Assembly: GCF_017876315.1 (NCBI RefSeq)
Contig: NZ_JAGINU010000001.1
Span: 5,022,001 to 5,086,000 of the forward strand
Reading direction: 5' to 3'
DNA length: 64,000 bases
From: Pseudonocardia parietis
GTDB lineage: Bacteria; Actinomycetota; Actinomycetes; Mycobacteriales; Pseudonocardiaceae
Part shown: piece after piece, positions 43,228 through 51,851 of the stretch
How positions within the stretch are numbered: position 1 is the first letter of the stretch
How the letters are laid out: every line of letters begins with the position of its first letter
Translations under genes and position numbers: made by a program
The notes under the pieces: generated by a model
Database searches by the model: none
Seen by the model: the letters and a program-made list of their open reading frames with translations, nothing else
What the model was told of the DNA's origin: nothing

Positions 43228-44807
43228 ACCCCGACGTACGTCGTCCCGCCCAGGGGCCGGACAGCACCGGCACCCTCTACGGCGTCGGCCTGGGCCCCGG
43301 CGACCCCGAGCTGACCACGATCAAGGCGGCCCGGCTGGTCCGCGACGCCGACGTGATCGCCTACCACTCCGCCCGGCACGGCCGCTCCATCGCGCGCCGG
43401 ATCGCCGAGCCGCACCTGTCGGGGACCGCGGTCGAGGAGGCCCTGGTCTACCCTCTCACCACCGAGACCACCGACCACCCCGGCGGCTACCAGGGCGCGA
43501 TCGACGAGTTCTACACCGAGGCCGCCGGCCGGCTCGCCGCCCACCTGGACGCCGGACGCGACGTCGTCCTGCTCGCCGAGGGCGACCCGCTCTTCTACGG
43601 CTCCTACATGCACATGCACAAGCGCCTGGCCGGGCGCTACCGCACCGAGGTCGTCCCCGGTGTCACGTCGATCAGCGGGGCCGCCGCGGCCCTCGGCCAG
43701 CCGCTGGTCGAACGCGACGAGGTGCTCACCGTGCTGCCCGGCACGCTGCCCCCCGACGAGCTGGCCCGCCGGCTCGCCGACACCGACTCGGCAGCCGTCA
43801 TGAAGCTCGGGCGGACGTTCGGCAACGTCCGCGACGCGCTGGCCGACGCCGGGAAGCTCGGCCGGGCCCGCTACGTCGAGCGGGCCACCATGGACGGCCA
43901 GCGCACCGGCGCCCTGTCCGATGTGGATCCGGGCGGGGTCCCGTACTTCGCGATCGCGCTGGTCCCCGGCGAGGTCGCGGCCTCGGTCCCCGACCAGGAG
44001 AACGACGACCACCGGTTCCCGCAGGCGGAGCCCGCGCCGGGGCACGGACCGGGCGAGGTGGTCGTGGTCGGGACCGGGCCCGCCGGGCGGGACTGGCTGA
44101 CGCCGCAGGTCGCCGCGGCACTCGCCGGGTCCGACGATCTGGTCGGGTACGGCCCCTACCTGGACCGGGTGCCGCCGAACCCGCGCCAGACCCGGCACCC
44201 GTCGGACAACCGGGTGGAGGCCGATCGGGCCGCCCACGCGCTGGACCTGGCCGCGGCCGGGCGGCGGGTCGCCGTCGTCTCCGCCGGGGACCCGGGGATC
44301 TTCGCGATGGCCACCGCGGTGCTGGAGGTGGCCGCCGGGCCGAAGTACCGCGACGTGCCGGTCCGCGTGCTGCCCGGGCTGTCGGCGGCGCAGGCGGTGT
44401 CGGCCGCGGTCGGCGCTCCGCTGGGCCACGACCACGCGATGATCTCGCTGTCGGACCGGCTGAAGCCGTGGGACGTCGTCGCCGGCCGGCTGCGCGCCGC
44501 CGCGGCGGCCGACCTGGCGATCGCGATCTACAACCCGCGCTCGAAGGCCCGCCCCTGGCAGGTCGGCGCGGCCCGCGACGTCCTGCTGGAACACCGCGCC
44601 CCCGGCACCCCGGTCGTGCTGGGCCGCGACGTCGGCGGGTCCGGTCAGCGGATCACCGTCACCACGCTCGGAGAGCTGGACCCGGAGCTGGTGGACATGC
44701 GGACGCTGGTGATCGTCGGATCGTCGACCACCCGGGTGGTCGAGCGCGGCGGTGGGCCGATCGTCTTCACCCCCCGCCACTACGGCGAGGGGACGACGAC
44801 CGGCTGA
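43224..44807 (+). CDS. cobIJ: Fused precorrin-2 C20-methyltransferase / precorrin-3B C17-methyltransferase
   Basis: 527 residues with two tetrapyrrole (SAM-dependent) methylase domains. The N-terminal CobI part (about 15-255) has YGVGLGPGDPELTTIKAARL and LLAEGDPLFYGSYMHMHKRL. The C-terminal CobJ part (about 275-515) has VVVGTGPAGRDWLTPQ, VSAGDPGIFAMA and IYNPRSKARPWQ. The fusion is usual in mycobacteria and relatives. GTG 43224 overlaps the cobGH stop by four bases, so translation is coupled. It catalyses the methylations before and after CobG. Confidence 0.95.
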   Translation: MNPDVRRPAQGPDSTGTLYGVGLGPGDPELTTIKAARLVRDADVIAYHSARHGRSIARRIAEPHLSGTAVEEALVYPLTTETTDHPGGYQGAIDEFYTEAAGRLAAHLDAGRDVVLLAEGDPLFYGSYMHMHKRLAGRYRTEVVPGVTSISGAAAALGQPLVERDEVLTVLPGTLPPDELARRLADTDSAAVMKLGRTFGNVRDALADAGKLGRARYVERATMDGQRTGALSDVDPGGVPYFAIALVPGEVAASVPDQENDDHRFPQAEPAPGHGPGEVVVVGTGPAGRDWLTPQVAAALAGSDDLVGYGPYLDRVPPNPRQTRHPSDNRVEADRAAHALDLAAAGRRVAVVSAGDPGIFAMATAVLEVAAGPKYRDVPVRVLPGLSAAQAVSAAVGAPLGHDHAMISLSDRLKPWDVVAGRLRAAAAADLAIAIYNPRSKARPWQVGAARDVLLEHRAPGTPVVLGRDVGGSGQRITVTTLGELDPELVDMRTLVIVGSSTTRVVERGGGPIVFTPRHYGEGTTTG

Positions 44808-44828
44808 TCCCGCAGTAGCGTCACCGCG

Positions 44829-45299
44829 GTGAGGACCGTGCACCACTTCGGACCCGACGACTGGGAGGCCGCCCGGACGGTGCGGCTGGCGGCCATCCGG
44901 GACGCGTTCGGGGAGCGCAGCCAGTTCTTCCGCGAGCAGGCGGCGCTCGAGGAGGCAGCCTGGCGCACCGTGCTGGCCGGCCACGCGCGGTTCGGCGCGT
45001 TCGTCGACGACGCCCCGGCCGGCACCGTCTGCTGGCGGCCGGACGGTCCCGACAGCCTGCTCTACGGCATGTGGGTGCGCCCGGACGTGCGCGGGAGCGG
45101 CCTGGCCGGTGAGCTCGTCGACGCCGTGCTGGCGGTGGCCCGCCGGCACGGGTCCCGGGCGCTGCGGCTCAAGGTGGAGCCGGGCAACGCCCGGGCGCTC
45201 GCGTTCTACGCGAAGACCGGGTTCCGGGTGCTCGAGGCACCGTGCGACGGCGCCCGCCACCCGACCGGTCTGGTCGTCATGGAACGCGCCCTCGACTGA
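44829..45299 (+). CDS. GNAT family N-acetyltransferase
   Basis: 156-residue GNAT protein. LYGMWVRPDVRGSGLAGELVDAVLAVARRHG contains the acetyl-CoA pyrophosphate loop (V-R-G-S-G-L-A), and LKVEPGNARALAFYAKTGFRV is the typical motif B. The acceptor is unknown. It starts at GTG 44829, 21 bases after cobIJ, so it may be read through from the cobalamin operon. Confidence 0.87.
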   Translation: MRTVHHFGPDDWEAARTVRLAAIRDAFGERSQFFREQAALEEAAWRTVLAGHARFGAFVDDAPAGTVCWRPDGPDSLLYGMWVRPDVRGSGLAGELVDAVLAVARRHGSRALRLKVEPGNARALAFYAKTGFRVLEAPCDGARHPTGLVVMERALD

Positions 45300-45610
45300 C
45301 CCGCGCCGGCACCGCAAGCTCCTGCAACCGGGTCGGGAAGCGGTTCCGGGAGGAGCACCGTGGGGCTGCGCGTGACCGGGTGCGGGAGCTGAACCGGTTC
45401 GAGCCGGGGAGGTTTCGCCCGAGGGATGCGAGACACGATCCGGCGGTGGAAGGCCGGCGACCGTGACCGGTTCGGGCAGTGCCACCCGTAGCGAATATCC
45501 TCCCTGGGTGGCGCCCACACCACGCCAGTGCCTCGACATCGGGTGGTCTCGCCCGGTGTCGTTCGCAGCATCGGCCGGCGCATGGAGTGCCTGCCGGAAG
45601 GGTGGTTGCA
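45300..45610. other. Intergenic region without recognised gene
   Basis: 311 bases between the GNAT gene and a small protein gene. Frames here show no family resemblance. A GAATATCCT near 45493 could be a -10 element for the downstream gene. Nothing else convincing seen. Confidence 0.4.
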
Positions 45611-45838
45611 GTGACCTACGTCGTGACCGCGCACCGGTGGGAGCGCGGGTGGGAACTCCACATCGCCGACGACCAGGGCGCCGAGGTCGGTGTCACGCAG
45701 GCTCGGTCCCTGACCGGGGCCGAGGTGATGGTGCGGGACTACCTCGCGCTCGACGACCGCGACGACCAGGCGCCGGTGGAGATCCGGCCGGTGTTCGACC
45801 CGGCCACGGACCGGCGGATCGCGGAGGCGCGCGCGTAG
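45611..45838 (+). CDS. Small hypothetical protein, HicB/DUF1902-like in appearance
   Basis: 75 residues beginning VTYVVTAHRWERGWELHIADDQGAEVGVTQARSLTGAEVMVRDYLAL. The pattern of a beta-rich start, an alternating acidic middle and a short helix is like the HicB-type fold used by partner proteins of small toxins, but no HicA partner is adjacent. GTG 45611 has GGAAGGG about 9 bases upstream. Function unknown. Confidence 0.6.
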   Translation: MTYVVTAHRWERGWELHIADDQGAEVGVTQARSLTGAEVMVRDYLALDDRDDQAPVEIRPVFDPATDRRIAEARA

Positions 45839-45904
45839 GGAACCTCCGGTCGCGGTGGGCGGCGTATGTGTCGCACCCGCGCTGACGGTTCCCCGCTGCC
45901 GAGC

Positions 45905-46672
45905 TCACAGGCCCAGCGCCGCCACCGCGTCGGCGACGGTCCCCACGCCGGTCACCCCCCGGGGCAGCGGCGGCCGATCCACCACGACGACCGGGATCCC
46001 GCGCTCCCGGGCCACCGTCAGCTTCGGCGCGGTCGCGTCCCCGCCGGAGTCCTTGGTGACCAGCACGTGCGGATCGATCTCGGCGAACAGGTCGCGCTCG
46101 GCGGCCAGGTCGAACGGGCCCCTGGCGAGCAGCAGGGTGTGCCGGGCCGGCAGCGGCGGGGGCGGCGGGTCGACGGCGCGCACGACGAACCGGGCGTCGA
46201 CGCCCGCGAAGGCCGCCAGCCCGCCGCGGCCGGTGGTCAGCAGGACCCGGCCGTCGGGGCCGGGCAGCAGCGGCCCCAGCGCGGTCGCGGCGTCGGCGAC
46301 GGAGGCGACCCGGTGCCAGCGGTCCCCCGGCCCGGGCGTCCATCCCGGACGGCGCAGCACCACCAGCGGGATCCCGGTCGCGGCGCAGGCGGCCGCGGCG
46401 TTCGCCGTCATCCCGGCGGCGAACGGGTGCGTGGCGTCGAGCACCGCGGTCACGCCTTCCGCGCGCAGGTAGCCCGCGAGCCCGTCGGCACCGCCGAAGC
46501 CGCCGATCCGGACCTCGCCGTCCGGGAGCCGGGGGCTGCGCACCGCCCCGGCCAGCGACGACACCACCCGGATCCCGGCCTGCGCCGACAGTGCTGCGGC
46601 CGCGGCCCGTCCCTCGGTCGTGCCACCGAGAACCAGGACCGTGCGGCCGGCGGGGGTGCGCGGATCGGTCAC
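45905..46672 (-). CDS. cobK: Precorrin-6A reductase
   Basis: 255 residues, normal for CobK, which reduces precorrin-6A with NADPH. TVLVLGGTTEGRAAAAALS is the nucleotide-binding start, and VLDATHPFAAGMTANAAAAC, LLTTGRGGLAAF and LVTKDSGGDATAPKL are family motifs. GTG 46672 starts 18 bases from the divergent HAD gene. It is transcribed opposite to cobGH-cobIJ but clearly belongs to the same pathway. Confidence 0.92.
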   Translation of the reverse strand: MTDPRTPAGRTVLVLGGTTEGRAAAAALSAQAGIRVVSSLAGAVRSPRLPDGEVRIGGFGGADGLAGYLRAEGVTAVLDATHPFAAGMTANAAAACAATGIPLVVLRRPGWTPGPGDRWHRVASVADAATALGPLLPGPDGRVLLTTGRGGLAAFAGVDARFVVRAVDPPPPPLPARHTLLLARGPFDLAAERDLFAEIDPHVLVTKDSGGDATAPKLTVARERGIPVVVVDRPPLPRGVTGVGTVADAVAALGL

Positions 46673-46690
46673 GACCGCCAGGGTAGGCGG

Positions 46691-47353
46691 ATGACGATCA
46701 CGACCGCGGTGTTCGACGTCAACGAGACGCTCTCCGACCTGTCCCCCCTGACGAAGAGGTTCACCGACCTCGGCGCACCCGAGTGGGCCGCGTCGTACTG
46801 GTTCACGAGCACGCTGCGCGAGGGCATCGCCCTGGCCGCGGGCGGCGAGCTGCGGACCTTCTCCGAGATCGGCGCCCAGACCGCGGCCCGGCTGCTGCGC
46901 CGGCACGGCGTGCGCTGGGCCGACGCCCGCGCCCGGGAGGTCCTGGAAGGGTTCCTCGAGCTGCCCGTGCACCCCGACGTCCACGACGGCGTCGCGGCCC
47001 TGCGTGCCGCCGGGCTGCGGCTGGTGACGCTGTCCAACGGCGCGAGCGGTGTCGCCGAGAAGCTCCTCGGCGACCACGGCCTGCGCGCGCAGTTCGACCA
47101 CGTCCTCTCGGTCGAGGATGCCGGGATCTGGAAGCCCGCCCCCGCCGCCTACGAGTACGCACTGCGGACCTGCGGGATCACCGCGTCCGAGGCGGTCATG
47201 ATCGCCGTGCACCCGTGGGACCTGCACGGCGCGGCGCGGATCGGGATGTCGACGGCCTGGCTCGACCGGGACGGCGAGTCCTACCCCGCCTACCTGGACG
47301 CGCCGACGTTCACCGTGCGCGCGCTGCCCGGGCTCGCGCCGCTGCTGGTCTGA
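46691..47353 (+). CDS. Haloacid dehalogenase, type II
   Basis: 220-residue HAD-superfamily enzyme. The nucleophile Asp is in FDVNETLSDLSPL, motif II in LVTLSNGAS, the Lys in SVEDAGIWKPAPAAYEYAL, and motif III in MIAVHPWDLHGAARIGMSTAWLDR. The NETL variant of the DAYGTL loop is common in actinobacterial members. It would hydrolyse 2-haloacids or a related substrate. It ends 6 bases before the convergent EgtD-like gene. Confidence 0.88.
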   Translation: MTITTAVFDVNETLSDLSPLTKRFTDLGAPEWAASYWFTSTLREGIALAAGGELRTFSEIGAQTAARLLRRHGVRWADARAREVLEGFLELPVHPDVHDGVAALRAAGLRLVTLSNGASGVAEKLLGDHGLRAQFDHVLSVEDAGIWKPAPAAYEYALRTCGITASEAVMIAVHPWDLHGAARIGMSTAWLDRDGESYPAYLDAPTFTVRALPGLAPLLV

Positions 47354-47359
47354 TGCGGC

Positions 47360-48331
47360 TCAGCGGCGGAACAGGAAGATCCCGTAGCGGTGCTCGGGAT
47401 CGACCCACTGCGCCTGCAACCGCGGACCGTGCACCGCGACGTCCGCGCAGAACCGGTCGGGATCGAACTTGGCGGAGAAGCCGACGTTGATCCCGTCGCC
47501 GCGGGGCACCTCGAGGTCCAGATCCAGACCGGGCAGCGCGACCCGCTGGTCGCTGCGGGCCCACAGCCGTCCCTCGACGACCTCGGCGCGGGTGTCGTAG
47601 TGCGCCACCGGCATGAAGTCCGCGAGATCCACCTGCCCGCCGAAGCGGCGGGCCAGATGACCCAGGTGGTTGAGGCGGAAGTCGGCGAACGCCGTGTGCC
47701 CCGGCGGGTCGTTGTAGCAGGTCTCGAACACCGGCGCCGGTTTGATCAGGTCGGCCGAGACGAGGAACGCGTCGCCGGGCCGCAGGGTCGCGGCGATCCG
47801 GGCGAGCAACGCCTCCCGTTCCGCGGCGGTGGTGTTGCCGATGTTGGCGCCGAGGAACAGGACGGCGAGCGGCGGGCCGCCGTCGTCGCGCAGCCGGTCG
47901 AGCCCGGCCTCGTAGCGGCCCCACAACCCGGTGACGGTCAGCCCGGGGATCGTGTCGAACCGGTCGGCGCTGTGCTCCAGCATCTCCCGGCTGACGTCGA
48001 CCGGAAGGTAGGTGGTCCGGCGGCGACGCGCACACGCCTCGAGCAGCAGCCGGGTCTTCTTCGCGCTGCCCGACCCGAGCTCGGCGACGCGGCTGCAGCC
48101 CAGCTGCCCGGCGATGTCGTCGCCGTGGCGCCGCAGCAGCTCCCACTCGACACGGGTCAGGTAGTAGGTGGGCAGCTCGGTGATCTGCTCGAACAGCTCC
48201 GAGCCGCGCGCGTCGTAGCCGAACCACGGCGGGATCCGCGGGACCGGTTCGGTGAGGCAGGCGCGCAGCCCGTCGGCGTCGTCGAAGAACGCCGCGCCGG
48301 ACTCGAGCTCGACGACGTCGGCGGCGGTCAC
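47360..48331 (-). CDS. EgtD-like SAM-dependent methyltransferase (imidazole-contact Glu missing)
   Basis: 323 residues, close to EgtD (histidine N-alpha-trimethyltransferase) in length and layout: IPPWFGYDARGSELFEQITELPTYYLTR, SAM loop ELGSGSAKKTRLLL (85-98), FLGANIGN (159-166), and Tyr206 in TCYNDPPG. From memory of Mycobacterium smegmatis EgtD, Asn166 and Tyr206 are conserved, but the Glu of the Glu-x-Ser pair that contacts the imidazole appears as Gly284 (GFSAKF), while the Ser is kept. The substrate is therefore probably not histidine. GTG overlaps the upstream stop. No egtB is nearby. Last gene of a TPP-riboswitch operon. Confidence 0.87.
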   Translation of the reverse strand: MTAADVVELESGAAFFDDADGLRACLTEPVPRIPPWFGYDARGSELFEQITELPTYYLTRVEWELLRRHGDDIAGQLGCSRVAELGSGSAKKTRLLLEACARRRRTTYLPVDVSREMLEHSADRFDTIPGLTVTGLWGRYEAGLDRLRDDGGPPLAVLFLGANIGNTTAAEREALLARIAATLRPGDAFLVSADLIKPAPVFETCYNDPPGHTAFADFRLNHLGHLARRFGGQVDLADFMPVAHYDTRAEVVEGRLWARSDQRVALPGLDLDLEVPRGDGINVGFSAKFDPDRFCADVAVHGPRLQAQWVDPEHRYGIFLFRR

Positions 48332-49365
48332 CGGCCGGACCCGTCCGGCAGCGGGTGGCGCAGCGCGGTGCGTCCCGCGGCCCACCGGTCCAGGAGCAGG
48401 GCGTCGAGCCGGCCGCCGAGGAACCCGGCGGCCCGGATGCCGAACACGACGTCGGCGGCGAGCGCGGGCTCCTCGGCGAGCAGCGGGGCCAGCACCCCGC
48501 GGCGGACGATCTGCTCGTGCACCGCGTCGGCCTCGACGTGCTCGTCGTAGAACCGGATCGCCGCGGGCCCGCAGCCGAGCCGGCGCATGGCGCGCACCAG
48601 CCGCTCCGATCCGGGCGACGACGTCAGCTCGACCAGCGCGAACTGCCCGACCAGGGCGCCACGCAGGCTGCGCCGCAACCCGCACAGCGACATGAAGTTG
48701 ACCTCGGCGAGGGTGGCGCCGGGGACCGCGTCGACGTAGTGGCCGTAGCCGGTGTGCAGGCCGAGCTCGGCCATCATGTCGGCGAACAGGGTCGCGTGCA
48801 TGCGGGCCGGGTCGCCCCCGCCGTACTCGTCGTGCTCGACGGTGACCAGCGCGGCCTTCGCCGCGGGCGGCAGCCGCGGGATCACCCACGCCTGCGGGTC
48901 GGCCTCCTTGAGGTGGTAGATCGACCGGTGCGCGACGTACTCGCGCAGCTGCCACAGCTCACCGCGCCGGTGCAGGTGGTGCGAGACGCCGGTCTCCGCT
49001 CCGGCCCCGACCGGCTCGACCAGCAGGGCGTCGACCGCGGCTGCCACGTCGTCACCGGGTTCGACGTCGGTGCGCAGTGCGGCCAGGAAGCGTTCCTCGA
49101 GCTCGGTGCGCAGTGCGAGCAGGCGCAGGTCCCACTCGAGGTCGTCGTCGACACCGGCAAAGCCGCGGTAGTGCAGCTCGTAGCAGCAGTGCAGGGCCAG
49201 CTGCAGGTCGTCGCCGTACGGATCCGCCGCGGCGGGATCGGGCAGCTGCGCCACCGCCGAGCCGTGCAGCACGGCGAGCACGGCCTCCGACAGCGGGCCC
49301 CGCGCGGCGGGCAGCGGCGCGAGCCCGGTCCGGACAGCCAGGGCGGCGCTCGACAGGGTGGTCAC
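48328..49365 (-). CDS. Iron-containing redox enzyme, haem-oxygenase-like fold (PF14518 type)
   Basis: 345 residues. CYELHYRGFAGVDDDLEWD (about 61-79), LREYVAHRSIYHLKEADPQAW, VTVEHDEYGGGDPARMHATLF and RFYDEHVEADAVHEQIV supply the Glu/His/Asp ligands of a non-haem iron centre, as in haem-oxygenase-like diiron oxidases. TenA shares the fold, which is notable in a thiamine-controlled operon. GTG 49365 has AGGAG 10 bases upstream and overlaps the CDGSH stop. The substrate is unknown; oxidative C-C or C-N cleavage is possible. Confidence 0.85.
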   Translation of the reverse strand: MTTLSSAALAVRTGLAPLPAARGPLSEAVLAVLHGSAVAQLPDPAAADPYGDDLQLALHCCYELHYRGFAGVDDDLEWDLRLLALRTELEERFLAALRTDVEPGDDVAAAVDALLVEPVGAGAETGVSHHLHRRGELWQLREYVAHRSIYHLKEADPQAWVIPRLPPAAKAALVTVEHDEYGGGDPARMHATLFADMMAELGLHTGYGHYVDAVPGATLAEVNFMSLCGLRRSLRGALVGQFALVELTSSPGSERLVRAMRRLGCGPAAIRFYDEHVEADAVHEQIVRRGVLAPLLAEEPALAADVVFGIRAAGFLGGRLDALLLDRWAAGRTALRHPLPDGSGR

Positions 49366-49574
49366 GATCCTTGCTCCTCTCGGACCCGGGTGCGGTGGCT
49401 GGTGTCGCAGAAGGGCGGGCGCCGGGTGCGCCGGCACGTGCACAGAGCGGTGACCGGGCGGTCGGACCGGACCCGGCGCCCGTCGGCCAGCTCGATCTCC
49501 ACCGGGCCGTGCACCAGGACCGGGCCGTCGTCGGTCAGTGTCACCCGGGTCGGCCGGGCCGGCTCAGCAGGCAC
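49362..49574 (-). CDS. CDGSH iron-sulfur domain protein
   Basis: 70-residue mitoNEET-type protein. Cys45, Cys47, Cys56 and His60 (CTCRRTRRPPFCDTSH) are the 3Cys-1His ligands of a [2Fe-2S] cluster. It probably passes electrons or the cluster to the downstream iron redox enzyme, to which it is coupled by a GTGA overlap. It overlaps the methyltransferase upstream by 11 bases. Confidence 0.9.
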   Translation of the reverse strand: MPAEPARPTRVTLTDDGPVLVHGPVEIELADGRRVRSDRPVTALCTCRRTRRPPFCDTSHRTRVREEQGS

Positions 49575-50226
49575 GGACGGCCTCGATCACGACCAGCTCC
49601 TCCTCGACGGCGCCGCGCTCGGCCAATCCGCGCGCCTCGTGCAACGCGGCGCGGGCCCGCATGACCGGCCCCAGCGGGATCCGGACCCGGTCGGCGACGC
49701 GGGCCGTCATGCCCCGGCCGGCGAGCCGGTCGAGCGTGCGCTGCGCCCCGCAGACGGCGCTGTGCACCAGCACCAGCGCCCCGTCCGGCACCAGATGGTC
49801 GGCGGCGCCGTCGCAGATCCGGTCGATCACCAGGCGCCCGTCACGGCCGCCGTCCCAGCAGCGGCCCATGCCACGGCGGGGCAGCCGGTCGGTCGACGAC
49901 GGCACGTACGGCGGGTTCGCCGTGAGCAGGCCGAACCGGCGCCCGTGCACCGGGGCGAACAGGTCACCGCGGTGCACCCGCAGCCGGGTCCGGTGCAGCC
50001 GCGCGTTGAGCCGGGCGGCCTGCACCGCCCGCCGGGACACGTCGACCGCGGTCACCGACGCCGCACCGGCCCGGGCCGCGGCGAGCGCCGCACTGCCGGT
50101 GCCGGTACCGAGATCGAGCACGTCTCGCCCGCGGGCGAGACCGGAGCGGGTGAGGGCCCGGGACAGCAGCTCGGTGTCGGACTGCGGCCGGTAGACCCCG
50201 GGCGGGCTGATCAGGAAGGTCGCCAC
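49564..50226 (-). CDS. HemK/PrmC-like class I methyltransferase
   Basis: 220 residues. VLDLGTGTGSAALAAARAG (36-54) binds SAM, and LLTANPPYVPSS has the NPPY motif (104-107) of N5-glutamine and related N-methyltransferases (HemK2/Mtq2 group). It lacks the N-terminal helical domain of PrmC. It lies 42 bases after the ATPase of the transporter and overlaps the CDGSH gene, so it is part of the same transcript. Whether its target is a protein glutamine or a small molecule is open. Confidence 0.85.
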   Translation of the reverse strand: MATFLISPPGVYRPQSDTELLSRALTRSGLARGRDVLDLGTGTGSAALAAARAGAASVTAVDVSRRAVQAARLNARLHRTRLRVHRGDLFAPVHGRRFGLLTANPPYVPSSTDRLPRRGMGRCWDGGRDGRLVIDRICDGAADHLVPDGALVLVHSAVCGAQRTLDRLAGRGMTARVADRVRIPLGPVMRARAALHEARGLAERGAVEEELVVIEAVRAC

Positions 50227-50268
50227 GTCAGGACGCCGTCCCGCGGGCGGCGACGGCCGGAGTGTCGG

Positions 50269-51102
50269 TCACGAGGAACCCTTTCGTCGTGCGGACGGTG
50301 CGCGACCCGGGTACCCGCCGTCGCCTGATCCATCCGTGATCCCGTCCACCGAGGACTCCGCCGAGGGCGCGCGCAGGGTGTCCAGCAGCTCCGTCTCGAC
50401 GGCGGCCAGGCGTGGATCGGTGAGGACCGCGCGGGTGCGCGGCCGGGGCAGATCGACCGTGATCTCCCGCCGCACCGTGGCCGGGCGCGGCGAGAGCACC
50501 AGCACCCGGTCGGACAGGAAGGCGGCCTCCCGGACGTCGTGCGTGATCAGCAGGATCGTCCACCCGTAGCGTTGGCGCACCGACTCCAGCCACTCCTGCA
50601 TCCCGGTACGGGTGAGCGCGTCGAGCGCGCCGAAGGGCTCGTCGAGCAGCAGCACCTGCCGCCCGCCGACGACCGTGCGCAGTAGGGCCGCCCGCTGTCG
50701 CATCCCGCCGGACAGCTCGTCGGGACGGGACTGCTCGAACCCGGCCAGGCCGAACGGCTCGAACAGCGCCCGCGCACGCTCGCGCGCCTCCCGCCGGGAC
50801 GCCCCGGCGACCTCCAGCCCGAGTGTGGTGTTGTCGAGCACCGTCCGCCAGGGGAACAGCAGGTCCTGCTGGGGCATCAGCCCGAACGGGGCGCCGCGGA
50901 CCGGGCCGCCGTCGACCTCGACCGTGCCGGAGACATCCGCCCCGTCGAGGATCCCGGCGAGCGCGCCGAACAGCGTCGACTTGCCGCACCCGGACGGCCC
51001 GACGATCGACACGAACTCCCCCGGCGCGACGCCGAGGCTCAGGTCGTCGAGCACCGGCAACGCCCCGTAGGACACCGACAGGTCCCGCACCGCCACCTTC
51101 AT
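50269..51102 (-). CDS. ABC transporter ATP-binding protein (ThiZ-like)
   Basis: 277 residues. Walker A GPSGCGKST (35-43), Q-loop in MPQQDLLFPWR, signature LSGGMRQ (130-136) and Walker B VLLLDEPFGALD (150-161) are complete. It belongs to the NitT/TauT/ThiZ group. The C-terminal extension is disordered. ATG overlaps the permease stop (51099-51102). It energises the pyrimidine-precursor importer. Confidence 0.92.
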   Translation of the reverse strand: MKVAVRDLSVSYGALPVLDDLSLGVAPGEFVSIVGPSGCGKSTLFGALAGILDGADVSGTVEVDGGPVRGAPFGLMPQQDLLFPWRTVLDNTTLGLEVAGASRREARERARALFEPFGLAGFEQSRPDELSGGMRQRAALLRTVVGGRQVLLLDEPFGALDALTRTGMQEWLESVRQRYGWTILLITHDVREAAFLSDRVLVLSPRPATVRREITVDLPRPRTRAVLTDPRLAAVETELLDTLRAPSAESSVDGITDGSGDGGYPGRAPSARRKGSS

Positions 51103-51851
51103 CGCCGATCACCTCGGTACCAGGGCGTCACCAGGCGTTGCACCAGGAAGGTCAGCCCGAACAGCGCGACCGACAGCACCGCCGTCACGCCCACCGCGGC
51201 GAGCACGAGATCGGTACGGAACTGGTTCTTCTGCAGCTGCATGAAGATCCCCAGCCCGGCCCGGGCTCCGACGTACTCGGCGAAGATCGCACCCGTCACC
51301 GCGTAGGTGATCGCGATCCGCAGCGAGGTGAAGAACGACGGCAGCGCCCCCGGCAGCCGGACGTAGCGGAACCGCTGCCACCGCGAGGCGCCCATGCTGC
51401 GCAGCAGCGCGGTCGCCGACCGGTCGGTCGCGGCGAAGCCCTCGATCAGTCCGACGGTGACCGGGAAGAACGTCACCAGCGCGATGACCAGCACCTTCGG
51501 CAGCAGGCCGAACCCGAACCAGATGATCAGCAGCGGCGCGATCGCCACCACCGGCAGCGTCTGCGACGCGACCAGCAACGGCGTCACCGCGCGCCGCAGC
51601 CACGGCGAGAAGTCCACCGCGATCGCGATCCCCCAGGCCACGGTCAGCGACACCGCGAAGCCGATCACCGTCACCTGGATCGTCGGCAGCGCGTTCTCCC
51701 ACAGCGCCGAGCGGAACGCCCAGCCCTGTTCGAGGACCCGCAGCGGCGACGGCAGCACCTGCGGCCGGGCGCCGGTCAGCGTCACCGCGACCTGCCAGGC
51801 CACCAGCAGCGCCGCGACCACCAGGACGGCCGGCGCGAGGCGGCGGGTCAC
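51099..51851 (-). CDS. ABC transporter permease (ThiX-like)
   Basis: 250 residues with six membrane segments and the EAA-like loop (FAATDRSATALLRSMGASRWQRFRYVRLPGALPSFFTSLR), the SsuC/TauC/ThiX type. ATG 51851 overlaps the binding-protein stop by four bases. Forms the channel of the importer. Confidence 0.92.
   Translation of the reverse strand: MTRRLAPAVLVVAALLVAWQVAVTLTGARPQVLPSPLRVLEQGWAFRSALWENALPTIQVTVIGFAVSLTVAWGIAIAVDFSPWLRRAVTPLLVASQTLPVVAIAPLLIIWFGFGLLPKVLVIALVTFFPVTVGLIEGFAATDRSATALLRSMGASRWQRFRYVRLPGALPSFFTSLRIAITYAVTGAIFAEYVGARAGLGIFMQLQKNQFRTDLVLAAVGVTAVLSVALFGLTFLVQRLVTPWYRGDRR

Noticed and set aside
45380..45410. GGTTCGAGCC resembling a tRNA T-arm
   Set aside because: No acceptor, D or anticodon arms could be built around it.
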